A stretch of 33,917 bases of DNA, from NCBI GenBank assembly GCA_031285765.1, contig JAITVO010000210.1, positions 1-33,917 of the forward strand. Direction: 5' to 3'. Positions 1 through 8,793 of the stretch are shown in pieces (position 1 is the first letter of the stretch; each line of letters opens with the position of its first letter). The position numbers were made by a program, and so were the translations under genes. The stretch is from Cytophagaceae bacterium. Its GTDB lineage: Bacteria; Bacteroidota; Bacteroidia; Bacteroidales; Marinilabiliaceae. Under the pieces are notes generated by a model, which was not told where the DNA came from, did no database searches, and worked only from the letters and a program-made list of their open reading frames with translations.

Positions 1-360
1 CTTCGGATGATAAAATGCTCATTTACGTTCATGTAAACTGCGCTTTTATCGCCTCGCAAGCCTCAAACTTTGAGTTTTTAGAGGTTCCCTTTATAAACAG
101 TCATATCTTCGATAAAACATTTCGATAAATTAATTTTGAAAGTTTCAGAATTAATACTTGTTGTTATACTGCATAAAGCCTTAATTATAACCGTTTCGTC
201 TTTGATATTTTGATTAATTTTCCCATTTATCTACACTCAAACGAAGTTTCACTCCCCAAGCCTCTTTACCTCACGTTATCTTGAATATTTATAATCAACA
301 TATTATTATTAAAAAAAAATAATACACCTTCTCTCAAAGGAGCATAAAGATAGTACTTAT
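1..360. other. Gene-free left edge with a hairpin
   Basis: No convincing coding region is visible in either strand. Bases 9-50 form an imperfect hairpin: GATAAAA and TTTAC on the left pair with GTAAA and TTTTATC on the right around a six-base loop, with an unpaired internal bulge. The rest is AT-rich and carries an A-run near 310-320, downstream of the aroQ stop on the minus strand. A gene ending just left of the window cannot be excluded. Confidence 0.4.
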
Positions 361-795
361 TTACAATTTGATTATACAAAGCAATGCCTCAACTGCTAAT
401 CGGTACGAATCCATTCCAAAGCCTGCAATTACTCCGGCGACAACGGGCGTTATGAAAGAATGATGGCGAAATGTTTCGCGCCGGTAAATATTTGAAATGT
501 GAACTTCAATCACCGGAGAGATAATTGCCGCAACAGCATCGGCAATAGCCAAAGATGTGTGCGTGTAAGCGCCTGCATTCAATATAATTCCGTTCATTCG
601 GAAACCGTCGGCATGGAGGCGGTCAATAATTTCACCTTCAGAGTTCGACTGAAAATAATGAAATGCTATGTCCTTATATTTATTTTTGAGGATTGTCAGA
701 AAATCGTCGAAACTCGTATTCCCGTAGATGTGCGGCTCTCTTACGCCCAGCAAATTGAGGTTGGGACCGTTTATAATTAGAATATCCATTTGCAT
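361..795 (-). CDS. aroQ: Type II 3-dehydroquinate dehydratase
   Basis: This enzyme converts 3-dehydroquinate to 3-dehydroshikimate in the shikimate pathway for aromatic amino acids and is cytosolic. The 144-residue product is full length for the small dodecameric type II family. Visible family motifs, in order, are NGPNLNLLG followed by REPHIYG (carrying the catalytic Tyr), FQSNSEGEIID, LNAGAYTHTS, and EVHISNIYRRE with the catalytic His and a substrate-binding Arg, then GVIAGFG near the C-terminus. Translation could start at Met1 or Met3, and both leave the NGPN strand intact. It is divergent from the alkaline phosphatase with only about 90 bases between the starts, so the promoters must overlap. 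No neighbouring aro genes are present. Confidence 0.95.
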   Translation of the reverse strand: MQMDILIINGPNLNLLGVREPHIYGNTSFDDFLTILKNKYKDIAFHYFQSNSEGEIIDRLHADGFRMNGIILNAGAYTHTSLAIADAVAAIISPVIEVHISNIYRRETFRHHSFITPVVAGVIAGFGMDSYRLAVEALLCIIKL

Positions 796-845
796 AATAT
801 TTGCGGCGACAAAAGTACGACAACATTTTTGAAATAAAAAACTGC

Positions 846-853
846 TATCTTTG
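846..853 (+). promoter_or_regulatory. Bacteroidota -7 box for the phosphatase
   Basis: TATCTTTG matches the Bacteroidota consensus TAnnTTTG and lies about 30 bases upstream of the ATG at 885. It supports choosing the internal start at 885 over the longer ORF-track start at 801, which lies upstream of the promoter. A clear -33 box at the usual spacing is not obvious. Confidence 0.55.
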
Positions 854-884
854 CCGACCTTTATTTACAAGTAATAATACAATT

Positions 885-2558
885 ATGAATACCCGATTTA
901 TTAACAAATCAATAGTTACAATTCTTCTGCTGTTGTCAGCGTGGGGCATCAGCGTGGCGCAAATCTATCAGTATCAGCCTTACCGAAAGAAGGTGCGTGC
1001 TACGAAAAATCTGATTGTGATGATTCCCGATGGCACGTCTATCGGAGTAGTTACGGCAGCTCGCTGGTATAAAGCGTTGAATAATATGGGCGATTTTCTG
1101 CACATCGACCCTTACTTGTGCGGAACGGTGAAAACTTACTGCTCCGATGCACCCATTGGCGATTCGGCGCCCACCACATCGTGCTACATGACGGGGATGC
1201 CGCAGCAGGCGGGCAATGTATCCATTTATCCGCAGGCGCATGGCGAAAGCGATTTGGTTGAAGTTGACTCTACTATGATTTATCAGCCGCTGGCTACCTT
1301 GCTCGAAGCGGCACGGATTGAACAGGGTAAAGCGACAGGATTGGTTGTAACCTGCGAATTTTCCCATGCAACGCCAGCCGACTGCTCGGCGCACCATTAC
1401 AATCGCAATGATTACAATGCAATAGGTTCGCAAATGGTGTATCAGAATCTGGATGTGATGTTTGGCGGCGGCAACAATTGGATTTCGGACGATATGATTG
1501 CCCATTTGAAAAGTAAAAACATCAAATATATTAAGGATGACGCCGCTGCTTTCAGAATTTTGTCCAACGAAAAGGCGTGGGCGCTGTTTGGCGAAATGGA
1601 ATTGCCTTTTGATTTAGACCGCGACATCGTGCAAGTGCCGTCGCTTGAGGATATGACGCGGAAAGCGCTTGATATTCTTTCGCAAAACGAACGTGGTTTT
1701 TTTATGATGGTCGAAGGCAGTAAGGTGGACTGGGCGGCTCATGCCAACGACGCCGTTGCATGCATCACCGAGTTTATTGCTTTTGACAATGCTGTGGGCG
1801 CAGCCATCGAATTTGCACAAAAAGACGGTAATACAACAGTTGTAATTCTTCCCGACCATGGAAACAGCGGTTTTACTACAGGTAATTACAATCTGCAAGG
1901 TTATGCCAAAGCAAGTTTGGAGCAACTTTTCGAAAACGTATCGAAATTTAGAAAGACTTCGGAAGGAATGGAGCAGTTGCTCATCAACGAAAAGCCCGAA
2001 AATTTGCGACATATTATTAAGGAATACACCAGCATCGAAATCACCGATGAGGAATACGACAAGCTGTTGAACTCGAAAAATTATCATGTTGAAGATTATA
2101 CCAAAGTGGGCGACAATCCCAACATGCAGGCTACACTTGCGCAAATTATGAACGCGCGAACATACTTTGGTTTTACGACGGGTGGACACACAGGCGAGGA
2201 AGTTTTTCTGGCGGCTTATCATCCGCAGAGCGACATTCCGCTTGGAATGAATACAAATATCGAAATCAATCGTTACTTTTCGGATGTAATGGGTTTGGAA
2301 ACCAAATTGCCCGAACTGACTAATCGGATTTTTGCCAAACATCAGAATGTTTTTAATGGTTATTCGATGATTATTGATAAATCGGACAACAAGACCGTGC
2401 TTATCGTTAAAAATAAAAAGAAAACTTTAGAGATACCCGCCTTTAAATCGATTGCCACACTCAACGGAAAGCCGTTTGATATTGGCTCGGTGGTTATTTA
2501 TATTGACAAGAATGATACTTTTTATTTGCCCAAAGCGCTGAGGGAGGTGATAAAATAG
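885..2558 (+). CDS. Secreted alkaline phosphatase (PhoA family)
   Basis: A metal-dependent phosphomonoesterase of the alkaline phosphatase superfamily, expected in the periplasm, where it releases phosphate from organic esters. I start it at Met29 of the ORF track because the -7 box at 846-853 lies inside the longer ORF and the 557-residue form then begins with a typical signal peptide ending near SVAQ. Catalytic motifs are intact: PDG near residue 49 (metal Asp), GDSAPTTS near residue 93 with the probable nucleophile Ser94, VEGSKVDWAAHAND (metal Glu, Asp, His), DHGNSG (Asp, His), and TGGHTGEE (His). The C-terminal 70 residues form a small extra domain. It stands alone in its transcription unit, and a weak hairpin follows the stop. 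Precise substrate and phosphate regulation cannot be read from the sequence. Confidence 0.9.
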   Translation: MNTRFINKSIVTILLLLSAWGISVAQIYQYQPYRKKVRATKNLIVMIPDGTSIGVVTAARWYKALNNMGDFLHIDPYLCGTVKTYCSDAPIGDSAPTTSCYMTGMPQQAGNVSIYPQAHGESDLVEVDSTMIYQPLATLLEAARIEQGKATGLVVTCEFSHATPADCSAHHYNRNDYNAIGSQMVYQNLDVMFGGGNNWISDDMIAHLKSKNIKYIKDDAAAFRILSNEKAWALFGEMELPFDLDRDIVQVPSLEDMTRKALDILSQNERGFFMMVEGSKVDWAAHANDAVACITEFIAFDNAVGAAIEFAQKDGNTTVVILPDHGNSGFTTGNYNLQGYAKASLEQLFENVSKFRKTSEGMEQLLINEKPENLRHIIKEYTSIEITDEEYDKLLNSKNYHVEDYTKVGDNPNMQATLAQIMNARTYFGFTTGGHTGEEVFLAAYHPQSDIPLGMNTNIEINRYFSDVMGLETKLPELTNRIFAKHQNVFNGYSMIIDKSDNKTVLIVKNKKKTLEIPAFKSIATLNGKPFDIGSVVIYIDKNDTFYLPKALREVIK

Positions 2559-2606
2559 AATTGATACTGTATATTTTTTTTTTTGAAAACAGATAACACG
2601 ATGACT

Positions 2607-2624
2607 ATCGCAATTTTTTGCGAT
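2607..2624 (+). terminator. Possible terminator hairpin after the phosphatase
   Basis: ATCGCAA and TTGCGAT form a 7-bp perfect stem around a TTTT loop about 50 bases after the stop codon. What follows is AT-rich but is not a clean T-run, so this is a weak call. Confidence 0.35.
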
Positions 2625-2780
2625 TATTATAAAAACAATAATGATGCATATATAAATGATTGTCTGTAAGAATCCGCGTTCTTATAATCTCATTTGTTCT
2701 GCAATACACTTTCCCCGTTTCCAAAAATTGTATTTATAACGGTGAAATCAGTAGATCTATTTATGCGAATCAGCAGTTGA

Positions 2781-2876
2781 ATTTTGGCTACCACGTCTGT
2801 GTTATCCATTTTTCATTATCGTCAGCTAAAGCTAACGGTAATGAAATCCACATTTATATAGCTTTAGCCCAAAATA
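2781..2876. repeat. GGCTAAAGCC/CCGTTGGCT repeat, copy 1 (degenerate)
   Basis: It contains ATTTTGGCT, then CGTCAGCTAAAGCTAACGG followed by TAATGAAATC, and finally GCTTTAGCCCAAAAT. The order and wording match copies at 11628-11760 and 33277-33395, although the left palindrome arm is decayed here. Confidence 0.5.
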
Positions 2877-2998
2877 TAAAAAACAGGCTTATACTCTTGA
2901 TTCACATTATTTATGAATGATAACTTCGTTTAAAGTTTCCTTTCGGATTGAACCTTTCATCGATTTTGATGTTTGTTTCGTACATTGAGAGAAAATTA

Positions 2999-3031
2999 TT
3001 GAGCAATCATTCTCTATTTTTTCTATTTTTG
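2999..3031 (+). promoter_or_regulatory. Promoter of the DUF3078-lipoprotein-mnmE operon
   Basis: TATTTTTG at 3024-3031 matches TAnnTTTG. A TTG at 2999-3001 lies 22 bases upstream, near the usual -33 spacing. It is about 54 bases before the ATG at 3085. Confidence 0.55.
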
Positions 3032-3084
3032 CACCTTGTTTACAGGCAAAAAAACAGTTTATTCACATTAAAACTAAAATAGCA

Positions 3085-3981
3085 ATGAAACGTATTTTTT
3101 TTAGAAACGTACTGTTGGCAGCGCTACTAAGTACCGCTGCCCCCAACATCGCCCTTGCACAGCAGCCGGACAGCATTAAACAATGGAAACTTGGTGGCGA
3201 TGTGTCGTTCAGCATGTCGCAGATTAAACTGGATAATTGGGCGGCGGGAGGTAAAAACTCCATTACCGGAACTTTTATGGCAAACGGTTTTGCCAATTAC
3301 GAGAAAAACAAAAGCAGCTGGGCTAACTCTCTGTTTATTGGCTATGGATGGAACAAGCAGCAGGACGATAACTTGACCAAAACTGACGACCGTCTTCTCC
3401 TGTCTTCCAAATACGGTTATGCAGCAGGGAAAAACTGGCATTATTCGGCTTTAGCCGATTTTAAAACCCAGATGGCAATTGGGTACAAAGACCCGCCTAC
3501 AAATACAATTAAGGTGTCGGAGTGGCTGGCGCCTGCCTATTTGCTTGCATCTTTGGGGATGGACTACAAACCAAACGACAATTTCTCGCTCTACATTTCG
3601 CCGCTTACCTCCAAAATGACGTTTGTAATGAACGACAGCCTTTCGAATGCCGGCGCATACGGAGTTGAACCCAACGAATCATTCAGAGCTGAATATGGAG
3701 CTTACATAAAATCGGTTTACAAAAAGGATAATATCCTGAAAAATCTGGACTTCTTTACGCGCCTTGATTTGTTCTCAAATTTGCTGAATACGCCGCAGAA
3801 TATTGACGTTGACTGGGAAATAAGGCTTAATTACCGTTTTACCAAATATCTAACAGCCGTAGCTGCTCTTAACTTTCTTTACGACGACGATACCAAAACA
3901 GTGGATGAAAATGGTAAAGAAGGCGGAGCACAACTGCAAACCAAACAGCTGCTCGGCTTTGGAATTAATGTTAAATTTTAA
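3085..3981 (+). CDS. DUF3078 family outer-membrane protein
   Basis: I recognise this as a DUF3078 family protein, a Bacteroidota group of about 300 residues predicted to be outer-membrane beta-barrels with no established function. The 298-residue product begins with a signal peptide ending at ALAQ. The family-typical opening follows (WKLGGDVSFSMSQIKLDNWAAGG), then alternating aromatic and polar strands, including repeated KxSWANSLFIGYGW-like segments. It ends in a short hydrophobic strand, LLGFGINVKF, with the terminal Phe usual for barrel proteins. It is the first gene of a probable operon with the downstream lipoprotein (62-base gap) and mnmE. Nothing suggests a specific cargo. Confidence 0.8.
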   Translation: MKRIFFRNVLLAALLSTAAPNIALAQQPDSIKQWKLGGDVSFSMSQIKLDNWAAGGKNSITGTFMANGFANYEKNKSSWANSLFIGYGWNKQQDDNLTKTDDRLLLSSKYGYAAGKNWHYSALADFKTQMAIGYKDPPTNTIKVSEWLAPAYLLASLGMDYKPNDNFSLYISPLTSKMTFVMNDSLSNAGAYGVEPNESFRAEYGAYIKSVYKKDNILKNLDFFTRLDLFSNLLNTPQNIDVDWEIRLNYRFTKYLTAVAALNFLYDDDTKTVDENGKEGGAQLQTKQLLGFGINVKF

Positions 3982-4043
3982 TTGATAGTTGAAAATTATT
4001 TTTTTTCTTTGCAACATTTAATTTTAACCTTGTAAGAAACGCT

Positions 4044-4838
4044 ATGAAAAAGATTTTTTTTAATGTATCAATGATTTTATGCATAGCAGTCGTTGTTGCA
4101 TTCGCAAGTTGTGAAAAAAACATCGGAAACAGAAATCTCGACGATGGCATGTTTTTCCCTATTAAAGCCACCGTTGAAAACGGAAACGGTTACAACGAAA
4201 AAATCAATGCTGTAAAGGCGCTGCTGCCGCAGTACGAAACGGACACTGTAATAACAAAAAGCGGGAGTGGCACGATAATAACAACAAGCGTAATCGGTAT
4301 TCATGCTTTGGCAAGCACTCCTTACGGCAATGGCAAGTTTACTATAAATTTACCCAATGTTGTTGATAGCAAATACTTTCTCAATCCATTTGAGATATTT
4401 GAATTTCGTGAAGATGGGGCAACCATAAGCGCCCCATCTGTTAAAATGGCAACCTTACCCGAATTTACGGCATACAGAGATGCTGTTCCAAGTGGATATA
4501 TTCTTCATTCCTCTTATGTGCAAAACAAAGAAAAAGAGCCTGTAACAGGCTATGACGCCATATTTTTGTATGCCGACAGAGATGTAGATATTACAGGAGA
4601 GGACAGGGTAGAATTAAACGAAAACGATCCCGTTGTTTGGGCGTACAGATACAGTCTTTCCATAAAAAAAGGATGGAACATTGTATATTATTTTGCAGGA
4701 AATATAAAGGACGCCAATCCTGAAAAAGAAATAATCACTACGGTTGCTCCCGAAGGTATGAAGTGGTATTATTATGAATACAGTGTGCAGCCCAAATCAC
4801 TCATCAAATCAAAATCAATATTCGACAGGCTGAACTGA
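4044..4838 (+). CDS. Putative lipoprotein of unknown function
   Basis: I do not recognise the family. The 264-residue product has a positively charged start, a hydrophobic core and a lipobox reading FASC around residues 19-22, so it should be processed by signal peptidase II and anchored in an envelope membrane. The mature part is soluble and beta-rich in appearance and resembles in general style the NigD-like lipoproteins of Bacteroidota, but I see no diagnostic motif. Its stop codon overlaps the mnmE start by one base (TGATG), so the two genes are probably translationally coupled. A TTCTTTGC sequence upstream might be a weak internal promoter, but co-transcription with the DUF3078 gene seems more likely. 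Confidence 0.7.
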   Translation: MKKIFFNVSMILCIAVVVAFASCEKNIGNRNLDDGMFFPIKATVENGNGYNEKINAVKALLPQYETDTVITKSGSGTIITTSVIGIHALASTPYGNGKFTINLPNVVDSKYFLNPFEIFEFREDGATISAPSVKMATLPEFTAYRDAVPSGYILHSSYVQNKEKEPVTGYDAIFLYADRDVDITGEDRVELNENDPVVWAYRYSLSIKKGWNIVYYFAGNIKDANPEKEIITTVAPEGMKWYYYEYSVQPKSLIKSKSIFDRLN

Positions 4839-6244
4839 TGACCGACCACGATACTATTTGTGCCATTGCCACCGCACCGGGGTCTGGCGCTATTGCTGTT
4901 ATCCGCGTTTCTGGAAAGAATGCTTTTACGATTTTTGATAAAATATTCGTCCCTGCCGCAAAGGGAAAAACGGTATCGGAGCAGGCTGCCAATACTGTTC
5001 GATTTGGCGCTGTTACCGACGATGCAAAGATTATCGACGAAGCGCTTGTTACCGTTTTCTGCGCACCACATTCGTTTACGGGCGAAGATACTGTAGAAAT
5101 AGCCTGCCACGGTTCGGCGTACATTCAGCAACAGATTATTCAGCTACTGATTGCAAAAGGTTGTCGATTGGCACAGCCCGGCGAGTTTACGCAGCGTGCG
5201 TTTATGAATGGCAAAATGGATTTAAGTCAGGCCGAAGCCGTTGCCGACCTTATTGCATCGCAAACCGAAGCATCGCGGCGTGTTGCCCTGCAACAAATGC
5301 GTGGCGGATTTTCGTCGGAACTCGTACGCTTGCGCGAACAGTTGCTTTGGTTTATTTCGCTTATCGAACTCGAACTTGATTTCGGCGAAGAAGACGTAGA
5401 ATTTGCCGACCGCAGTCAGCTCAACCATCTGGTTAATGAAATCACTGCGCACATCGCAAAATTAATTAACTCTTTTGCGCTGGGCAATGCCATCAAGAAC
5501 GGAATCCCCGTTGCCATTGTGGGACACACCAACGTGGGAAAAAGTACACTGCTCAACCGGCTGCTGAACGAAGAACGCGCCATTGTGTCCAACATTCACG
5601 GCACCACGCGCGATGCCATTGAAGACGCCGTAAACATCAAAGGCATTATGTTTCGCTTTATTGATACGGCAGGAATCCGCTCCACCGATGACGAAATCGA
5701 GAATTTGGGCATCCAAATTACTTACAGCAAAATAAAACAGGCATCCGTAGTGCTGCTCATGGTTGATATTACCGACAGCGACCATAAAATTCGTGAAGCA
5801 ATAGCTAATATTCTCGAAAACATCAATGCCGAGCGTCAGCGCTTGCTTGTTATAGCAAATAAAACCGACTTAGACAACGAAGAAAGCCTTGCACATCGTT
5901 TGGCGCAATTGCAACTGCCTGTTCCCCAAAAGGATATTATCACCATCTCTGCCAAACATAACAGAAACATTGAGCAACTTGTCAACGTCCTGCTCAACCA
6001 CGTAAATATGCAGGCGCTCGACAATAACGAAACAATCGTAACCAACGCCCGCCATTACGAAGCGCTCCGCAATGCGCTCGAAAGCCTTGAACGAGTAAAA
6101 ACAGGACTTGCTGATGGCATATCGGGCGATTTTCTGGCGCAGGATATCAGAGAAGCGCTCCATTTCATCGGCGAAATCACAGGTGAAATTTCTACTGATG
6201 AAATTCTTGGAAACATATTCAGCAAGTTTTGCATCGGGAAATAA
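4838..6244 (+). CDS. mnmE: tRNA uridine-5-carboxymethylaminomethyl modification GTPase
   Basis: MnmE works with MnmG to add the carboxymethylaminomethyl group at C5 of the wobble uridine of certain tRNAs. The 468-residue product has the full family layout. An N-terminal folate-binding dimerisation domain starts DTICAIATAPGSGAIAVIRVSG, followed by a helical domain. The inserted GTPase domain (about residues 220-380) has G1 GHTNVGKST, the TTRD G2 motif, the DTAG G3 motif and the NKTD G4 motif. The helical C-terminus ends in FCIGK, whose Cys is the conserved catalytic-site residue of the CxGK motif. The ATG overlaps the upstream lipoprotein stop by one base. mnmG is not in the window. Confidence 0.97.
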   Translation: MTDHDTICAIATAPGSGAIAVIRVSGKNAFTIFDKIFVPAAKGKTVSEQAANTVRFGAVTDDAKIIDEALVTVFCAPHSFTGEDTVEIACHGSAYIQQQIIQLLIAKGCRLAQPGEFTQRAFMNGKMDLSQAEAVADLIASQTEASRRVALQQMRGGFSSELVRLREQLLWFISLIELELDFGEEDVEFADRSQLNHLVNEITAHIAKLINSFALGNAIKNGIPVAIVGHTNVGKSTLLNRLLNEERAIVSNIHGTTRDAIEDAVNIKGIMFRFIDTAGIRSTDDEIENLGIQITYSKIKQASVVLLMVDITDSDHKIREAIANILENINAERQRLLVIANKTDLDNEESLAHRLAQLQLPVPQKDIITISAKHNRNIEQLVNVLLNHVNMQALDNNETIVTNARHYEALRNALESLERVKTGLADGISGDFLAQDIREALHFIGEITGEISTDEILGNIFSKFCIGK

Positions 6245-6491
6245 TCCTAAAAATAGACCATAATTCAAGAGCAAACAATATGCTTAAATACAGCTATTTA
6301 ACCGTATTTTATCAATAAAATTCTTATCATTATATATTGTTTTTTATAGATATTTTGCGTATTTTTGTACCGCATTTGTACCACGATGGTACAAGTGCAA
6401 AAAGCCAATAAGAAGTTATGCAATGTTTTTACGCTAATTTACATTAACTTATAGTAATTAGCAATAAAATTAGTGCAAATATAAACAAAGT
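6245..6491. other. Intergenic DNA with an orphan promoter and palindrome
   Basis: A TAnnTTTG box (TATTTTTG, 6360-6367) is followed at once by TTGTACC and GGTACAA (6376-6394), a 7-bp perfect inverted repeat with a 5-base spacer. No gene starts downstream; the next coding sequence is the broken IS1 relic at about 6492. This looks like a regulatory region that has lost its gene, or the promoter of a lost mobile gene. Confidence 0.4.
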
Positions 6492-7093
6492 GGTGGTGAT
6501 GTAAAAAGTATGCTGCTATAAATATTTGACAATTAGACAAAAATGGACTATTTTTGTATATGCAAATAAAAATTACCCTTCATTGTCCTAATTGCCAAAG
6601 TTCAAAAGTAAAGAAAAACGGTAATAAAATCAATAGTAAGCAAAATATATGTGTAAATCCTGTCATCGTCAATTCATTGGCGACCATGCGTTATTCTATA
6701 AGGGATGTCATTCAAGCATTATACGTCGAATATTGTTGATGCCGGTCAGGGGTATTGGTATCAGGGATGTTTCTATTATAGAAGGAATCAGCATCAGGAA
6801 AGTTTTGTCGGTGCTGGTCAAATCAACATACGTCATAAAACCGCAACAGACTCATTATGAATCATTGGAAGTTGATGAGTTTTAGACTTATGTAGAAAAG
6901 AAATACAATAAAGTATGGCTCACCTATGCATATGATCGTGAAAGTGGAGAAATAGTGGCATATGTTGGGGTAAGAGCAATTTGAAAACAGCAAGAGCCTT
7001 GCGGAAGAAACTTACAGAATTAGGTGTCACTTATAGAAAGATTTGTACGGATGATTGGCAAAGTTTTGTGACCACTTTCAAAGAAGACAATCA
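6492..7093 (+). pseudogene. Degenerate IS1-family transposase
   Basis: The pieces reassemble into an IS1-type transposase. The first frame gives CPNCQSSKVKKNG, the second CKSCHRQF (together a zinc-binding CxxC-CxxC motif), then a helical region and YESLEVDEF. An in-frame stop follows where the family usually has Trp (TGG changed to TAG). The text continues in the same frame with a Tyr-Val-Glu-Lys-rich stretch and ends, in a third frame, with the catalytic-region segment ICTDDWQSFVTTFKEDNH. At least two frame changes and one stop codon make it inactive. The left end seems to lie near 6492 (GGTGGTGATGTAAAAAG), by comparison with a second relic at 27212-27356. The right part is lost at a junction near 7093-7100, where antisense IS630 sequence begins. 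Confidence 0.75.
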
Positions 7094-7499
7094 CGTTCTT
7101 CACACTCTGCCGGTCGGCTTCGATGGTCTTGCGTATCGTTTCCTCGTCGGCTTCCCTGCTTATAACAGGCTTGGCTCCCTGCCCCGGACGGTTCTCCAAT
7201 CCATTGATGCCGTCGGTTAGGAACCGGTTCACCCATTTGTGGATGGACTGTTGGCATAAATCCACTTTCAACGCTATTTGTGGTGAACTCAAGCCTTGTG
7301 ACTTCAAGAGAACGGCATGGCAGCGCTGGCGAAGGAAATGCGCCCGACCATACTTGTACCCATTCTCCAGAAGCCGTATCTGCTCCGCAGACAAATCTAT
7401 TGATTTGATCTTTCCCATACTTATATTTGATTTCAGTACGGGAATAACGCTTATGGAGACTGAAAATTATCATTTAAACTAATTTTGTTGAACTACTTA
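7093..7499 (-). pseudogene. Truncated IS630-family transposase and element end
   Basis: Reading leftward from an ATG at 7418, the product begins MGKIKSIDLSAEQIRLLENG and continues with a helix-turn-helix segment (SSPQIALKVDLCQQSIHKWVNRFL). This is the N-terminal DNA-binding part of IS630/Tc1-mariner type transposases. After about 108 residues the sequence runs into the IS1 relic, so the DDE catalytic domain is missing. The outer end is 7464-7499: 36 bases identical to 27176-27211 and finishing in TA, the dinucleotide these elements target. Only one end of the element survives here. Confidence 0.7.
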
Positions 7500-7756
7500 A
7501 TTATTGAATAATCTCTATAGCTGACAGAATAAATAGCAAAACTATGTAGCTTTAGCCAAATATTGTTGTTTATATTTTTAATCGAATCACATATTTGATT
7601 GCAGTAGCGTATCATACTTCGTCAATGCGATGCACTCTATAAAGCATGTTGCCTTAAGATCTCATCCAAATGAAAAGATGGGGGTGTTGCTATTTTATAT
7701 TTTCCATCCAACAAAGATATGGATTGGAGCAAAATAGTATAGAATTTAAGGTTTAA
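7500..7756. other. Intergenic, possible terminator of the methyltransferase
   Basis: No gene is visible. Around 7690-7732 CTATTTT and CCATCC on one side pair imperfectly with GGATTGG and AAAATAG on the other, which could form a hairpin just after the methyltransferase stop on the minus strand. The pairing is interrupted, so I treat it only as a possibility. Confidence 0.3.
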
Positions 7757-8578
7757 TCATTTTTTTGCTACTACCAGCAGTCCTGTCCCTTTCTTGTGTT
7801 TTGTTGTTACATCAATACAATTCAAAATAAAAGCAAAGGGGTAGGTAAGGATATAATAAAACGGGAGCAGAATAAACAGGTATTTGGTTTTGTTAAGCAT
7901 TAGAATTGGATATTTCATTGAGAGTTTCCATGCGATGTTTCCGGGTATGCCATACGTGTAGCGCGATTCAACGTGGCTAAAACCGGCGCGTTTCAGTTTT
8001 ACCTCAATATCCTGCATGTTGTATCCGTTACGTACATGTTCGTCGACGAAGCCTGCAACTCCATGGTTGTGGCTGTGATGATGCGTATCGGAACCACCAC
8101 AGTCGGAAGGTGTTGAAATTATCAGTACGCCATTCTCCCTGAGCGCTTGATAAAAATTACGCATCACCTGTTCATCATCTTCAATATGCTCCATTACATC
8201 AATTGCAAGTATCACATCAAATTCATAAACATTATTGATGCGGGTAAGGTCGGCCTCTTTGAAATTAACTCTTAAATTAAGGTTCATATCGAAGAAAAAT
8301 TTATTGCAGTCAGCTACCTGTTCCGGCTTTATGTCGAAACCTGAGATTACCCAATCTTCGCCTATATTAGAGAGCCACCAAACGTACTGCCCAAATCCGG
8401 AGCCTGCATCGAGCGCAGAGGCATTGGGGCGACCGGTTTTTGCCCATCGTTTTACCTCGCGGTGTACATACCACGAGCGCAGCAGCAGCAAGTCGAGCAG
8501 CCAATAAAAGAATATACGTAGCTGGGGTGTTTTATTAAAAATCTTTCCAAGTGATTTTTTAACAGGATCGTATTGCAT
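7757..8578 (-). CDS. Class I SAM-dependent methyltransferase
   Basis: This product of 273 residues transfers a methyl group from S-adenosylmethionine; the substrate is unknown. The Rossmann-type SAM-binding domain is clear: motif I LDAGSGFGQYV near residues 56-66, an acidic residue in SGFDIKPEQ, and the post-motif FDVILAIDVMEHIEDDEQV near residues 119-137, followed by GVLIISTPS. A His-rich stretch (THHHSHNHG) follows, and the C-terminal third contains hydrophobic helices (YLFILLPFYYILTYPFAFIL), suggesting membrane association. The fold resembles methyltransferases placed near polysaccharide or lipid genes, but its neighbours here do not define a pathway. It has its own promoter upstream (8657-8685). 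Confidence 0.8.
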   Translation of the reverse strand: MQYDPVKKSLGKIFNKTPQLRIFFYWLLDLLLLRSWYVHREVKRWAKTGRPNASALDAGSGFGQYVWWLSNIGEDWVISGFDIKPEQVADCNKFFFDMNLNLRVNFKEADLTRINNVYEFDVILAIDVMEHIEDDEQVMRNFYQALRENGVLIISTPSDCGGSDTHHHSHNHGVAGFVDEHVRNGYNMQDIEVKLKRAGFSHVESRYTYGIPGNIAWKLSMKYPILMLNKTKYLFILLPFYYILTYPFAFILNCIDVTTKHKKGTGLLVVAKK

Positions 8579-8656
8579 AGTTTATAAGTTTTATTCAAAT
8601 AGTTTTTTACAAAAGTCAAAAAGAGTTTATTACGCACTCTTTCAGCAAACAACCGC

Positions 8657-8685
8657 CAAAAGTAGTTTATATACAAAAAAAGCAA
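8657..8685 (-). promoter_or_regulatory. Promoter of the methyltransferase gene
   Basis: On the minus strand TACTTTTG (8657-8664) matches TAnnTTTG, and a TTG at 8683-8685 lies 18 bases upstream of it. It precedes the ATG by about 80 bases. Confidence 0.45.
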
Positions 8686-8793
8686 GCGATACCAAAAAAA
8701 ATATGCCAAATGTGCACAATATCGGAACTTGCTAACCTTTATACTATGTAGTTAAATGTTGTCTGTGCGCTTGTTACTCTCCATTCTTCACTT

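Larger units (their letters stand above)
2559..3084. other. 526-base intergenic region
   Basis: The region holds the possible terminator at 2607-2624, a degenerate copy of the dispersed GGCTAAAGCC repeat (2781-2876), and the promoter of the DUF3078 gene (2999-3031). The 86-codon ORF at 2660-2920 overlaps the repeat and resembles no family I know, so I do not call it a gene. Confidence 0.5.

Noticed and set aside
801-884. Longer N-terminus of the alkaline phosphatase in the ORF track
   Set aside because: The -7 box at 846-853 lies inside it and a proper signal peptide begins at the ATG at 885.
2660-2920. 86-codon + strand ORF
   Set aside because: It overlaps a dispersed repeat, lacks family resemblance and has the composition of translated noncoding DNA.
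6554-7220. Programmed frameshifting in a live IS1 transposase
   Set aside because: There are two frame changes, an in-frame stop and loss of the 3' end, so this is a pseudogene.
7123-7482. 119-codon + strand ORF
   Set aside because: It is the antisense shadow of the IS630 transposase fragment.
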